This document shows positions 1 to 8,683 of a stretch of DNA of 64,000 bases, piece after piece. Every line of letters starts with the position of its first letter. Positions within the stretch are counted from its first letter, which is position 1. Both the position numbers and the translations under genes were made by a program. This stretch comes from Planctobacterium sp047947135 (GTDB taxonomy: Bacteria > Pseudomonadota > Gammaproteobacteria > Enterobacterales > Alteromonadaceae). The notes beneath the pieces were generated by a model that was not told the DNA's origin, did not search any database, and saw only the letters and a program-made list of their open reading frames with translations. The DNA lies in NCBI GenBank assembly GCA_047947135.1, contig CP170457.1, positions 3,720,001 to 3,784,000 of the forward strand. Reading direction: 5' to 3'.

Positions 1-1900
1 CCACCCGCACCATGGCATCTTCGGTGTCAAATAAAAACTCAGCCAATGCCTTACATAATTCAGTTTTACCTACGCCCGTTGGACCTAGGAATAAAAATGA
101 ACCAATCGGTTTGTTCGGGTCGGACAATCCCGCTCTGGAACGACGAATGGCATTAGACACAACACCAACAGCTTCACGCTGCCCGATAACTCGACCATGC
201 AGGTCCTCCTCCATGCGCAACAGTTTTTCTCGCTCACCTTCCAGCATTTTATGCACAGGTATACCGGTCCAACGCGATAGTACATCAGCAATTTCTGATT
301 CGGTGACCTTATTTTTTACCAGCGTTGTCTGACGCTTCTCAGATAATGTGGCAAAGTCCAGCTTTTGCTCTAATTCGGGAATACGACCATATTGCAACTC
401 TGACATACGATTAAGATCTTGCGCTCGGCGAGCTATCTCAAGATCTAGCTTCGCTTGCTCCAGTTCTGCCTTAATATGCTGCGTTCCCTGCATAGCGGTT
501 TTTTCTTCCCGCCATACCTGATCTAATTCCCGCAACTTGTGCTCGAGCTTTTCACGATCTAACTCAATGGACTCAAGCCGTTTATGACTAGCATCATCCG
601 TTTCTTTGGATAACGCCTGTTCCTCTAGCTTGTACTGAATAATCTTGCGCTCCAGCCTGTCCATATCCTCTGGCTTGGAATCAATTTGCAGACGAATACG
701 CGAAGCCGCTTCATCAATCAGATCAATGGCTTTATCTGGCAGTTGTCTGTCGCTGATATAACGGTGTGACAATGACGCCGCCGCCACAATTGCCGGGTCT
801 GTAATATCGACGGCATGGTGTAATTCGTAACGTTCTTTTAATCCGCGCAAGATAGCAATGGTATCTTCAACTGACGGTTGCTCTACCAGTACTTTCTGGA
901 AACGGCGCTCCAACGCGGCATCTTTTTCAATGTACTGACGATATTCATCAAGGGTGGTTGCGCCAACGCAGTGCAATTCCCCTCGTGCCAGCGCGGGTTT
1001 TAGCATATTGCCAGCATCCATGGCACCGTCACCACCTTTGCCAGCCCCCACCATGGTGTGCAGCTCATCGATGAACAAAATGACACTGCCTTCTTCTTTA
1101 GCCAGCTCTGCTAAAACGGCTTTTAATCGCTCTTCAAACTCACCTCGGTACTTCGCACCAGCAACAAGCGCCCCCATATCCAAAGATAAAACGCGTTTAT
1201 TCTTCAGCCCTTCGGGAACTTCACCATTAACAATTCGCTGCGCCAAACCTTCGACAATTGCTGTTTTACCCACACCGGGCTCACCAATAAGCACGGGATT
1301 ATTTTTGGTACGGCGCTGTAAAACCTGAATAGTGCGACGAATTTCTTCATCACGGCCAATGACGGGGTCCAGTTTGCCCTGCTCTGCTCTCTCGGTCAGA
1401 TCAGAGGTATATTTCTCTAAAGCCTGACGCACATCTTCGGCATTAGGGTCAGTGACTTTCTGTCCACCGCGCACTTTTTCAATCGCATCTTCAATGCTTT
1501 TATCACTGGCACCCAGTTGTTTCAGGATTTCACCAAGCTTGCCTTTATCCTGAGTAGCAGCCAATACGAATACTTCCGAAGAGATGTAATCGTCTTTTCG
1601 TTTTTGCGCAATTTTGTCGCATAAATTAAGCAACACCACCGCATCTTTTGACAATTGCACATCGCCGCCGATACCTTCTACTTTGGGCAAACGTTCTATT
1701 GCTTCTGATAATAATGAGCGCAAGCTATTAAAATTGACACCCGCGGCTTCCATCAACGCTTTAACGGAACCGCCTTCCTGATTCATCAACGCCATCATGA
1801 CGTGCACAGGCTCTATATATTGATGATCTCTTCCCAACGCAATTGACTGCGCATCTGAGATCGCTATTTGAAACTTACTGGTTAATCTATCTAATCGCAT
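1..1900 (-). CDS. clpB: ClpB disaggregase, partial (C-terminal end outside window)
   Basis: ATP-dependent AAA+ chaperone that, with DnaK, pulls proteins out of aggregates in the cytoplasm. About 633 residues are present of the usual ~860; the gene runs off the left edge. The start ATG at 1900 has an AGGAA ribosome site. Order of parts: Clp N-domain (residues 1-150), first AAA module with Walker A GEPGVGKT near residue 205 and IDELHT Walker B, the charged coiled-coil middle domain (about 410-520) that separates ClpB from ClpA, then the second AAA module with GPTGVGKT near residue 605. A heat-shock-type promoter lies just upstream. The identity is secure. The reading frame is open throughout the visible part. 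Confidence 0.97.
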   Translation of the reverse strand, partial: MRLDRLTSKFQIAISDAQSIALGRDHQYIEPVHVMMALMNQEGGSVKALMEAAGVNFNSLRSLLSEAIERLPKVEGIGGDVQLSKDAVVLLNLCDKIAQKRKDDYISSEVFVLAATQDKGKLGEILKQLGASDKSIEDAIEKVRGGQKVTDPNAEDVRQALEKYTSDLTERAEQGKLDPVIGRDEEIRRTIQVLQRRTKNNPVLIGEPGVGKTAIVEGLAQRIVNGEVPEGLKNKRVLSLDMGALVAGAKYRGEFEERLKAVLAELAKEEGSVILFIDELHTMVGAGKGGDGAMDAGNMLKPALARGELHCVGATTLDEYRQYIEKDAALERRFQKVLVEQPSVEDTIAILRGLKERYELHHAVDITDPAIVAAASLSHRYISDRQLPDKAIDLIDEAASRIRLQIDSKPEDMDRLERKIIQYKLEEQALSKETDDASHKRLESIELDREKLEHKLRELDQVWREEKTAMQGTQHIKAELEQAKLDLEIARRAQDLNRMSELQYGRIPELEQKLDFATLSEKRQTTLVKNKVTESEIADVLSRWTGIPVHKMLEGEREKLLRMEEDLHGRVIGQREAVGVVSNAIRRSRAGLSDPNKPIGSFLFLGPTGVGKTELCKALAEFLFDTEDAMVRV

Positions 1901-1929
1901 AAAAATTCCTGCGGACAACTTTTTTAACT

Positions 1930-1958
1930 AGATGGGAGTCTGGTAACTAACATTCAAG
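1930..1958 (-). promoter_or_regulatory. Sigma-32 (RpoH) type promoter of clpB
   Basis: On the minus strand CTTGAA (1958-1953) is followed after 15 bases by TCCCATCT (1937-1930). The sigma-32 consensus is CTTGAA then CCCCATnT with about 13-15 bases between. Predicted transcription start is about 20 bases before the clpB ATG. Heat-shock control of clpB is well established in Gammaproteobacteria, so motif and gene agree. Confidence 0.75.
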
Positions 1959-2029
1959 ACAATGGCACAAGGTTTAGACGAGTTGTTGATCTAAATCAAA
2001 CATCAAGCCCTTGAACAATATAGCTATTT

Positions 2030-2758
2030 TTATTTCACAATCCATATAAAGGTACCCATTCTTCCTGTTTTGCCATCTCGGCGGTAGGAAAAGAAGCGTT
2101 CTGGCTGTGAAAAGGTGCACAGTTGCGCAGTACTGACATGCTCGATGCCACAATTTTGAGCTTGCTGGCTGGCAATTGCAGGGAGATCAGCAAAGTATTT
2201 ATCAGGTGTTGTGGCGGTTATAAATGCCTCACTAAAAGATGGGAACGCCTTTTTTACATCCTCCCCAACTTCAAACTTATCCTGGCTAATTCCTGGCCCA
2301 ACCCATAACATCAATTCAGACACATCACCTCGATAGCGGGCAACCGTACTAGCTATAATACCTTGTTGCAGTCCTCGCCAGCCAGCATGGATAGCTGCAA
2401 CAAAGGTGCCTTGCTTATTGCAAAGCAAAATTGGCAGGCAATCAGCTGTCATTATCGCGCAAACAACGCCGGGAGTGGAGGAATAACTGGCATCAGCGAT
2501 TAGCGTGCAGGAGTCATTGTGGTTAAGTTCAACTACATATTTACCATGTACCTGCTGCAACCAGGTTGGCTGAGCAGGTAACGGCAGCTTTTGCCGGTTG
2601 CCCCTGACATGCTGAGGATCATCCCCGACATGTAAGCCCAGATTTAATGAATCGTAAGGGGGTAAGCTTTCTCCGCCAAACCGTGTTGTTGAAAAGGCAC
2701 GGACAGTCTCTGGTGCAGACCACTTTGGCGTAACAAGCTGCAGACCTTTACCACTCAT
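2030..2758 (-). CDS. pgeF: Peptidoglycan editing factor PgeF (YfiH/laccase-domain family)
   Basis: Cytoplasmic zinc enzyme of the YfiH family (PF02578). Members remove wrongly incorporated L-Ser from peptidoglycan precursors and also show purine nucleoside phosphorylase/adenosine deaminase activity; older annotations call it a polyphenol oxidase. At 242 residues it has the usual length. The metal-site residues are visible as His71 (QQVHG), Cys107 (TADCLP) and His124 (HAGWRG). Its start overlaps the end of rluD by 11 bases, so the two are translationally coupled, as in E. coli where yfiH follows rluD and precedes clpB. Confidence 0.93.
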   Translation of the reverse strand: MSGKGLQLVTPKWSAPETVRAFSTTRFGGESLPPYDSLNLGLHVGDDPQHVRGNRQKLPLPAQPTWLQQVHGKYVVELNHNDSCTLIADASYSSTPGVVCAIMTADCLPILLCNKQGTFVAAIHAGWRGLQQGIIASTVARYRGDVSELMLWVGPGISQDKFEVGEDVKKAFPSFSEAFITATTPDKYFADLPAIASQQAQNCGIEHVSTAQLCTFSQPERFFSYRRDGKTGRMGTFIWIVK

Positions 2759-3716
2759 GATGTCCGACAGAATCGGCTTTTAATGCCTCTTTGAGTTGCA
2801 CAAAGTCTGCAGGCAGAGGCGCATGCCAACTTAACCATTCGCCAGTAACCGGATGATGCAACCCAAGCTGGATGGCGTGAAGTGCCTGTCGTTTAAACGT
2901 CTGTAGCTCTCTCACTAATTCTTCAGATGCACCTTTGGGTAGCTTTAAACGAGACCCGTATTGCGGATCACCCACCAAAGGATGGTGAATATAACTCATA
3001 TGCACGCGAATTTGATGGGTGCGTCCAGTTTCCAGTTTTAATCTCAAATGAGTATGTTCGCGGAATTTCTCAACAACACGATAATGAGTTATGGCCTCTT
3101 TACCCATTTCTTTTACTGACATTAATGTCCGTTTAGTACTGTGTCGACCGATTGGTTTATCGACAGTGCCACCAGCTACCATAGCGCCAACAACTATCGC
3201 TTCGTACTCACGACTAATTTCGCGTGCCTGTAATCGGGCCACCAAGTGGGTGTGAGCAGGTACATTTTTCGCGACGACCATTAATCCCGTTGTATCTTTA
3301 TCCAGTCGATGCACAATTCCAGCTCGTGGTACCACCGCGATATCGGGAACGTGATGCAATAAGGCGTTCAAAATCGTGCCATCCTGATTCCCTGCTCCAG
3401 GGTGTACCACCAGATTGGTGGGCTTGTTGATCACCAGAATGTCATCATCTTCATAAACAATGTCCAGGGCAATTTCCTGGGGTTGGTGGTCCTGCTCCAC
3501 TTCTATTTTCGCATGCAACTCAACCTGTTCGGTACCTATCAATTTGGTACGTGGCGTGGTGACCAATACCCCATCGACCGTGACTTGACCGCTAACCACC
3601 CATTCTTTTAACCGGGTACGGGAGTATTCCGGAAATAACTCAGCTAAACATTGATCCAACCGCATTCCGGCATGCTGTAATTCAACTGTCGCCACCCTGT
3701 TCACTTCTTCAAACAT
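2748..3716 (-). CDS. rluD: 23S rRNA pseudouridine synthase RluD
   Basis: Makes the pseudouridines at 1911, 1915 and 1917 in helix 69 of 23S rRNA. An N-terminal S4 RNA-binding domain (about residues 15-75) precedes the catalytic RluA-type domain; the signature HRLDKDT holds the catalytic aspartate at residue 139. Length 322 fits the family (about 326). It is divergent from bamD with about 180 bases between the two starts, the standard gammaproteobacterial arrangement, and it overlaps pgeF at its 3' end. The neighbourhood makes RluD much more likely than RluA or RluC. Confidence 0.95.
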   Translation of the reverse strand: MFEEVNRVATVELQHAGMRLDQCLAELFPEYSRTRLKEWVVSGQVTVDGVLVTTPRTKLIGTEQVELHAKIEVEQDHQPQEIALDIVYEDDDILVINKPTNLVVHPGAGNQDGTILNALLHHVPDIAVVPRAGIVHRLDKDTTGLMVVAKNVPAHTHLVARLQAREISREYEAIVVGAMVAGGTVDKPIGRHSTKRTLMSVKEMGKEAITHYRVVEKFREHTHLRLKLETGRTHQIRVHMSYIHHPLVGDPQYGSRLKLPKGASEELVRELQTFKRQALHAIQLGLHHPVTGEWLSWHAPLPADFVQLKEALKADSVGHHEW

Positions 3717-3895
3717 AAACCGCCTTATAGACTCTTGTTCGTTTAATTTTATCGCAAAAGAAAGGATTTTACGTGAAATGGAACTTTTTGGTTAGGAGAA
3801 TGTTCAGAATAACGTTGAAGAGTCATAGTCATTCACTTTCGGCTGAGTTAGAATCCCGCCCAATGAAACTAAATAAGTATATGATAAATAGAATT

Positions 3896-4663
3896 ATGAA
3901 ATCAGATTTGCTTCGCAGTATCTCCCTTGCATTGTTACTCGGTGTGGCCCTGACGGGTTGTTCCTCTTCACCCGATGAAGAAGACTTAATCATTGCCAAC
4001 AAGGGCGCTGAAGCGTTATACGATGATGCGAAAAAAGCGATGAAGGTTGGCAACTTTAACCGAGCAGCAGCCACATTAGCGGCGTTGGATTCCCGTTACC
4101 CATTCGGTCCGCTGTCAAATCAGGTACAGTTAGATCTGATTTATGCCTATCACAAAACCGGAAAGACCGACGAGGCATTGGCAACCATTGACCGCTTTAT
4201 TCGTTTGAACCCTAATCACTCAGATGTTGACTATGCCCATTACATGCGGGGCCTGGTAAACATGGAATCTGATAGAAATTTCTTTCAGGAAATAGTCAAT
4301 ATTGACCGTTCAGATCGCGATACCACAGAAGTTCGCGCCGCATTTGAAGATTTTCGTACCCTGATTGATAAATTCCCTGACAGCAAATACGCCGCGGACG
4401 CTCGTCAACGTATGCTTTTTATCAAACACCGTCTGGCGAAATATGAAATTGCGGTTGCCCGCTATTATATCGAACGTGGTGCTTACGTAGCGGCAGCAAA
4501 CCGTGGTCAGTATATTGTCGAAAACTTCAGTGATACTAATCTGGTAAAGGAAGCACTGGAAATTATGGTTGTATGCTATACCGAACTTGGGCTGGATGAA
4601 TTAAAGAGCAACGCCTTAAACACTTTACGCCTTAACTATCCCAACAGCGATATTCTGGGATAG
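3896..4663 (+). CDS. bamD: Outer membrane assembly lipoprotein BamD
   Basis: Essential lipoprotein of the BAM complex that helps BamA fold outer-membrane beta-barrels; it sits on the periplasmic face of the outer membrane. The product is built of TPR-like helical repeats across its length. The frame is open from 3773, but the start at 3896 gives a compact lipoprotein signal (MKSDLLRS, a hydrophobic run, then the lipobox LTGC, with Cys at residue 22), so the upstream extension is probably not translated; 3863 is a second option. Length from 3896 is 255 residues, near the E. coli protein (245). A strong terminator follows. Confidence 0.93.
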   Translation: MKSDLLRSISLALLLGVALTGCSSSPDEEDLIIANKGAEALYDDAKKAMKVGNFNRAAATLAALDSRYPFGPLSNQVQLDLIYAYHKTGKTDEALATIDRFIRLNPNHSDVDYAHYMRGLVNMESDRNFFQEIVNIDRSDRDTTEVRAAFEDFRTLIDKFPDSKYAADARQRMLFIKHRLAKYEIAVARYYIERGAYVAAANRGQYIVENFSDTNLVKEALEIMVVCYTELGLDELKSNALNTLRLNYPNSDILG

Positions 4664-4681
4664 CATTTCCTTATTCTAGAC

Positions 4682-4707
4682 AAAGCCCCAATTTTGGGGC
4701 TTTTTTT
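4682..4707 (+). terminator. Rho-independent terminator after bamD
   Basis: AAAGCCCC (4682-4689) pairs with GGGGCTTT (4696-4703) around a short AATTTT-type loop, followed by a run of T. It lies 18 bases after the bamD stop codon. Confidence 0.9.
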
Positions 4708-4837
4708 ATGTCTCAGTTTTAAATTGCTTAACCGCATAACCTTCCAATTGCGAATAACGGCAACACATTTAAATACCCTCAGAGCAACATCGATGATTAA
4801 ACTGAAGCGGACAGCGTTGGAAAACTTCTCTGGTAAC

Positions 4838-5398
4838 TTATCCCTCAGTAGCATTGGGGGTTCTGAAGCGCTTTAGGAGCGGAATGATGCATTTATGAGA
4901 CAATAATGAGATTGGCGCAAACATCAAAACACCTACAAAAGGGATAGCTGGACCAAAAACAAAGGTAGAACCAATCACATGTCCAAGAATGTACTCTAGT
5001 CTATAGAGTGGTAAAAACAGAGCCGCAAGCAGCACTGCGCCTGCCAGATACATGGTGATACTCTGATACCCAGTGACAAACGCAATCGACTGCACAGTGC
5101 TTACCAGCAGCATACCTAAAAAACCGTTAAATACTGGCCTAAGACCTATTCGAGCGTCTGAATCACCTTTAGATTGAGAGTAGATTCTCTTTTTAATGAC
5201 AGACGCCGAAATCCATACCAGCAGTGGCAGGATAAGTAACTCCCACCAATTAGATAGTCCCGGAAGATCTGCACGCATGAACAGGTGGTGGGTAACGATG
5301 CCACCATTAAAGTGCTCATAGGTTAAATGCACGACCGCAAAAACCACTACAGCCAGAAAAAGCCAGTTTCTTACCTTATCAAATTGTGTTTGATCCAT
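4838..5398 (-). CDS. Uncharacterised inner-membrane protein
   Basis: The family is not recognised. The 186-residue product shows five or so hydrophobic segments: about residues 12-28, 50-68, 90-110, 115-130 and 140-165. A short positively charged loop (KKRIYSQSKGD) sits between segments two and three, and the C-terminus is basic. No signal peptide cleavage site or catalytic motif is visible. The gene stands alone, convergent with bamD, with long non-coding DNA upstream. The ATG at 5398 is the first start in the frame. Confidence 0.7.
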   Translation of the reverse strand: MDQTQFDKVRNWLFLAVVVFAVVHLTYEHFNGGIVTHHLFMRADLPGLSNWWELLILPLLVWISASVIKKRIYSQSKGDSDARIGLRPVFNGFLGMLLVSTVQSIAFVTGYQSITMYLAGAVLLAALFLPLYRLEYILGHVIGSTFVFGPAIPFVGVLMFAPISLLSHKCIIPLLKRFRTPNATEG

Positions 5399-5935
5399 TA
5401 TTGCAAGCCCTTGTTAGATAGAACCGATTTTGATTGTGGTTTGTGAGGCAAATAACGGGCCACAAAATACTCTATATATTTCAGTGAGTTAGAAGTCAGC
5501 ATTTCCAGTGATTAGTATTTCTCGCTATATTCTTGTGGGCTCTACCAGTTTGTGGCGAAATGTTCTACTGGCTTGGTCAACATCAAAGATAATCGCTGAA
5601 TAAGGAGTGCATTCTGTTTAGCATTCACCAACGCATTACGAAATTGACGAACAGAGATCCGATAAAATACAAGGGTTACGCAACGATTTAAGCTATCAAC
5701 AGAAAAAAGCGTAAATTCTGGAAAGGTAAATGGAAAAGGAAATTGTCTTTACTGCGACATCAATGTGGCCTGCGGTCAATCCGCAGGACGACGACAGAAT
5801 CTACAATGCCAGAATCAATCATGCCTGACATCTAATTCGAATAATAAATTTTTCTTGAGTAAACAATATGGGAAATGGCAATACACGCTCACAGGAGGCA
5901 ACCAACCCACATTGTATTACATCCCAAATTGATAC
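5399..5935. other. Intergenic stretch, no gene seen
   Basis: There are 537 bases between the membrane-protein gene and the GlpD-like gene. No convincing reading frame is present on either strand. The only clear structure is a perfect 7-bp inverted repeat with a 5-base loop (CCTGCGG at 5769-5775, CCGCAGG at 5781-5787) without a T run. The part next to 5935 should hold the 3' untranslated end of the GlpD-like transcript. Confidence 0.5.
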
Positions 5936-7549
5936 TTACCCCCTAGCCAGACCGTCAATGTATTCCTGCAGTTTCGCTTCAGCTTCGTCACCAAACAATA
6001 TATGACAGGCTTCTTTGAGTCCCGGAGCAGCCAATATGTCTTCGGTACGCACCACCAGGGAGATTTTAGAGCGTCGGCGTAGGAAATCATCGAGTTTGGT
6101 AACCATTTCCCTTTTAGCCGCATGCTCAATCTCTACTCGTAAATATTCGGAGTTTTCTATCAATAACTGTGCTTTGGTGGGATCTTCGCGAATGCTTTCC
6201 AACATCGCTATGGCATTGCGGCCATAACGTCGCCAGAAACGCTGCGTCAGTAGTTCAGAAGAGGACGCGGGTGTCATTTCATCTAACCCCATCAATTTGG
6301 CACGATGCATAAACTCCCGCTTTACTGAATCGCCTGGTTCGCCGTACCATTTGTGGTTGGCGAATGGCAGCGTTACGCCGAGTTGTTGTACTTCTCGAGC
6401 GATTTCGTTCCCAACATTAATGCAGTCGGTTAACTTGCCGCCAAAAATAGAAATATGTTTATTCTGGCTGTCAATGTCCACCGCATGTTTACGGGATAAT
6501 TGTACCCAGTCAGCTTTGCCGCCTGTGCCTTTTATTGCGAGGGGACGAACGCCACAACGCTTGGCAATCACATCGTCTTTGGTAATAGGTTTTTGCAACG
6601 CTAGCAGACGATTGACATTATCCAGTACAAATTGGATGTCGGCATCAGTCACTTGCGTAAGCGGTGATTCTACCTGTTCATCTGTTGTGCCAATACAGGT
6701 TCTTGGCCCCATTGGAATGACAAAAAACAAGCGACCATCATCTGCGAAAAACGTCAGAACCTTGCCGCTATCACTGACTCTGTCGACTATCAGATGAATG
6801 CCTTTGGAAAAAAGATGGTGATGCTGAGTTTCCTGTTGAATAGCATTATTGATTTTATCGACGAAGGGGCCTGCGGCATTGATAAATACCTTGGAGCGAA
6901 CAACAAACTCTTCGCCACTCATTTCATCTTTGACGCGCGTTTGCCAATGCTCTCCTTGTTTGTCTGCCGACAATGCCTCAACATAGTTGGCCGCTATACA
7001 GCCGTAACTCATTCCCTGGCGGATAAAGTTAAAAACAAACCGGGCATCATTGTCATGCAAATAGCAGTCAGAATACTCAAAACCACCAGCAACATTGCTG
7101 GTATTAATGGCATTTTCCAACTGTTTAATACGTTTGGCGCTTAGATAACGAGGGGCAATTGTGAAAAACCGGCCGATCATCCAATACAGTATCGTGCCGA
7201 GAAAGACAAAGAACGGAGAAAACCGAAATCCCTTTTGAATACTGGTCAAAAACCGAATCTCTTTGACCGTAGATGGATAACTCTTCATCAAATGATTGCG
7301 GCTTTTACACAGCTTGTAAACCAGACCGAATTCATTACTTTCGAGATACTTAATTCCACCCCAGGCAAGGTTTGAAGAATTTGAACTGGTAAAGCCCGCA
7401 AAATCCCCTTTATCTATCAGTGCGACTTTTGCCCCTTTTGCTGCAAGTGCCGAAGCGGACACGGCACCATTGATACCACCACCGATAATCAGTACATCAA
7501 AATCCTGGGCGCGTAACTTTTCGATATTGCTTTTGCGTAAACTACTCAT
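5936..7549 (-). CDS. GlpD-like FAD-dependent glycerol-3-phosphate dehydrogenase
   Basis: A 537-residue flavoprotein of the GlpA/GlpD family, which oxidises sn-glycerol 3-phosphate to dihydroxyacetone phosphate at the membrane and passes electrons to quinone. The N-terminal Rossmann motif GGGINGA (residues 23-29) binds FAD; further family motifs are TSSNSSNLAWGG, GFEYSDC, GTTDE and the late FGGKLTD; the DAO C-terminal domain is complete. The ATG at 7549 has a GGAG site. It is not next to glpK or glpF. Instead its promoter carries the same palindrome as the GH31, dioxygenase and TonB genes nearby, which suggests recruitment to that pathway to handle released glycerol. The family is secure; the exact substrate is inferred. 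Confidence 0.85.
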   Translation of the reverse strand: MSSLRKSNIEKLRAQDFDVLIIGGGINGAVSASALAAKGAKVALIDKGDFAGFTSSNSSNLAWGGIKYLESNEFGLVYKLCKSRNHLMKSYPSTVKEIRFLTSIQKGFRFSPFFVFLGTILYWMIGRFFTIAPRYLSAKRIKQLENAINTSNVAGGFEYSDCYLHDNDARFVFNFIRQGMSYGCIAANYVEALSADKQGEHWQTRVKDEMSGEEFVVRSKVFINAAGPFVDKINNAIQQETQHHHLFSKGIHLIVDRVSDSGKVLTFFADDGRLFFVIPMGPRTCIGTTDEQVESPLTQVTDADIQFVLDNVNRLLALQKPITKDDVIAKRCGVRPLAIKGTGGKADWVQLSRKHAVDIDSQNKHISIFGGKLTDCINVGNEIAREVQQLGVTLPFANHKWYGEPGDSVKREFMHRAKLMGLDEMTPASSSELLTQRFWRRYGRNAIAMLESIREDPTKAQLLIENSEYLRVEIEHAAKREMVTKLDDFLRRRSKISLVVRTEDILAAPGLKEACHILFGDEAEAKLQEYIDGLARG

Positions 7550-7579
7550 ACCGCTCCATCGTAAACAACCTTATCATGT

Positions 7580-7612
7580 ATCTTATATAAGACTTAAGGG
7601 ATCGGCAATCAA
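7580..7612 (-). promoter_or_regulatory. Promoter and operator (site A) of the GlpD-like gene
   Basis: The palindrome ATCTTATATAAGAC (7580-7593) matches the sites at 11745, 12917 and 16964. On the minus strand TTGATT (7612-7607), a 17-base gap and TATATA (7589-7584) form a sigma-70-type promoter whose -10 box lies inside the palindrome. A bound regulator would therefore block polymerase, which implies repression. Confidence 0.7.
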
Positions 7613-7692
7613 ATTGTGGCTAAAATTTGATTAATTTTAGGACGATAGATTGAAGGCAGCATTAGTACTGCACTTGAAAGTATGAAAGTCAG

Positions 7693-8559
7693 CTATAGCC
7701 CCGAAGATGAAATATCAAACCATAAAGATTTGTCATCCAGAGGTGTCGCAGCTGACAGTCCTGGATTATTAATGCGAAAGATCTTGCGCTCGGCCATATT
7801 GGTTAATTCCAATGCCTCACGGATAGCCGGATTGGCAAGAAACAATCTGTCAAAGGTGCCATCGTCAATACCTCTACGTAATCCTGCCTGAATTACATCC
7901 GCCAGCGCTGTGTTGTTTTTCGACGTAAACATATAAAGAGGCATGGGATAGACCAACATCAGCTCTTTTTCGACCGTGATATTCAGTGGTGAGTTTTGTA
8001 CTTCTGCCCATGGCTCATGCACGGCTCTTGGGAAATAGTCGAATCGGTCACCATCAAGCATATGGAATAGATTCGGATATTTGACGGGTTTGACAACAGG
8101 TATACCAGCAGATTCTAAAATCGGCGTGTCAGACCAAAACCGCCCTTGCCCGGCTTTCAGTTTCAACAAATCAGAAAAGCTGTTCACCTGGCTGAATCTG
8201 GCCTGATCGCCTTTCCTGATAATAAAGATACGATGTCCAAGCAGACCTTTAAAAACGGGAATTCTGATGGGATGGAATTGCCGTTCGATTTCCGCTGATG
8301 TGCCAATCCACATTACACTCAATGAGCCTTCGTTTAGCATAGTCTTGAGTCGTTCCTGATTCACAGGTTCAGGAATAGATTCAGTACGGTAGGTATTTTC
8401 TGTTTGATAACTAAAAGCCATATCAAGCAATTGAATTGGCCACTGATCACGAGATGAAGATGGATCAACATAGTTGTGACGAACCACAATCTCTGCCGCT
8501 GTTGCACAACCAGACACTAAAACAAAAATGCAGAAAATAAAATTTCGGATTGTAAACAT
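7693..8559 (-). CDS. Exported solute-binding-type protein (SBP_bac_3-like)
   Basis: A 288-residue exported protein that resembles bacterial extracellular solute-binding proteins of family 3. The start chosen is the ATG at 8559, 11 bases after AGGAGG, which gives a classical signal region ending in VSGCATAAE; this could be a lipobox (VSGC) or a signal peptidase I site (ATAA-E). The two ATG codons just upstream lie at or before the Shine-Dalgarno. No permease or ATPase is adjacent. The gene lies between the exporter operon and the operator of the GlpD-like gene. It could be a sensor or an orphan binding protein. The family call rests on overall pattern only. Confidence 0.6.
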   Translation of the reverse strand: MFTIRNFIFCIFVLVSGCATAAEIVVRHNYVDPSSSRDQWPIQLLDMAFSYQTENTYRTESIPEPVNQERLKTMLNEGSLSVMWIGTSAEIERQFHPIRIPVFKGLLGHRIFIIRKGDQARFSQVNSFSDLLKLKAGQGRFWSDTPILESAGIPVVKPVKYPNLFHMLDGDRFDYFPRAVHEPWAEVQNSPLNITVEKELMLVYPMPLYMFTSKNNTALADVIQAGLRRGIDDGTFDRLFLANPAIREALELTNMAERKIFRINNPGLSAATPLDDKSLWFDISSSGL

Positions 8560-8683
8560 GAACTTGACGTCCTCCTGCATCAAAGTAAAGCCGAATTCGC
8601 CAGGATTGCCAAACTGAAATCCGGTATATGTGATTTATCTGCCGAAAAAGATAAACCCAGCCACATGAAATTCCAGGGGCCGG

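Noticed and set aside
6297..6797. 166-codon plus-strand frame inside the GlpD-like gene
   Set aside because: Antisense shadow of a well-conserved gene, with no start signal and an amino acid make-up typical of shadow frames.
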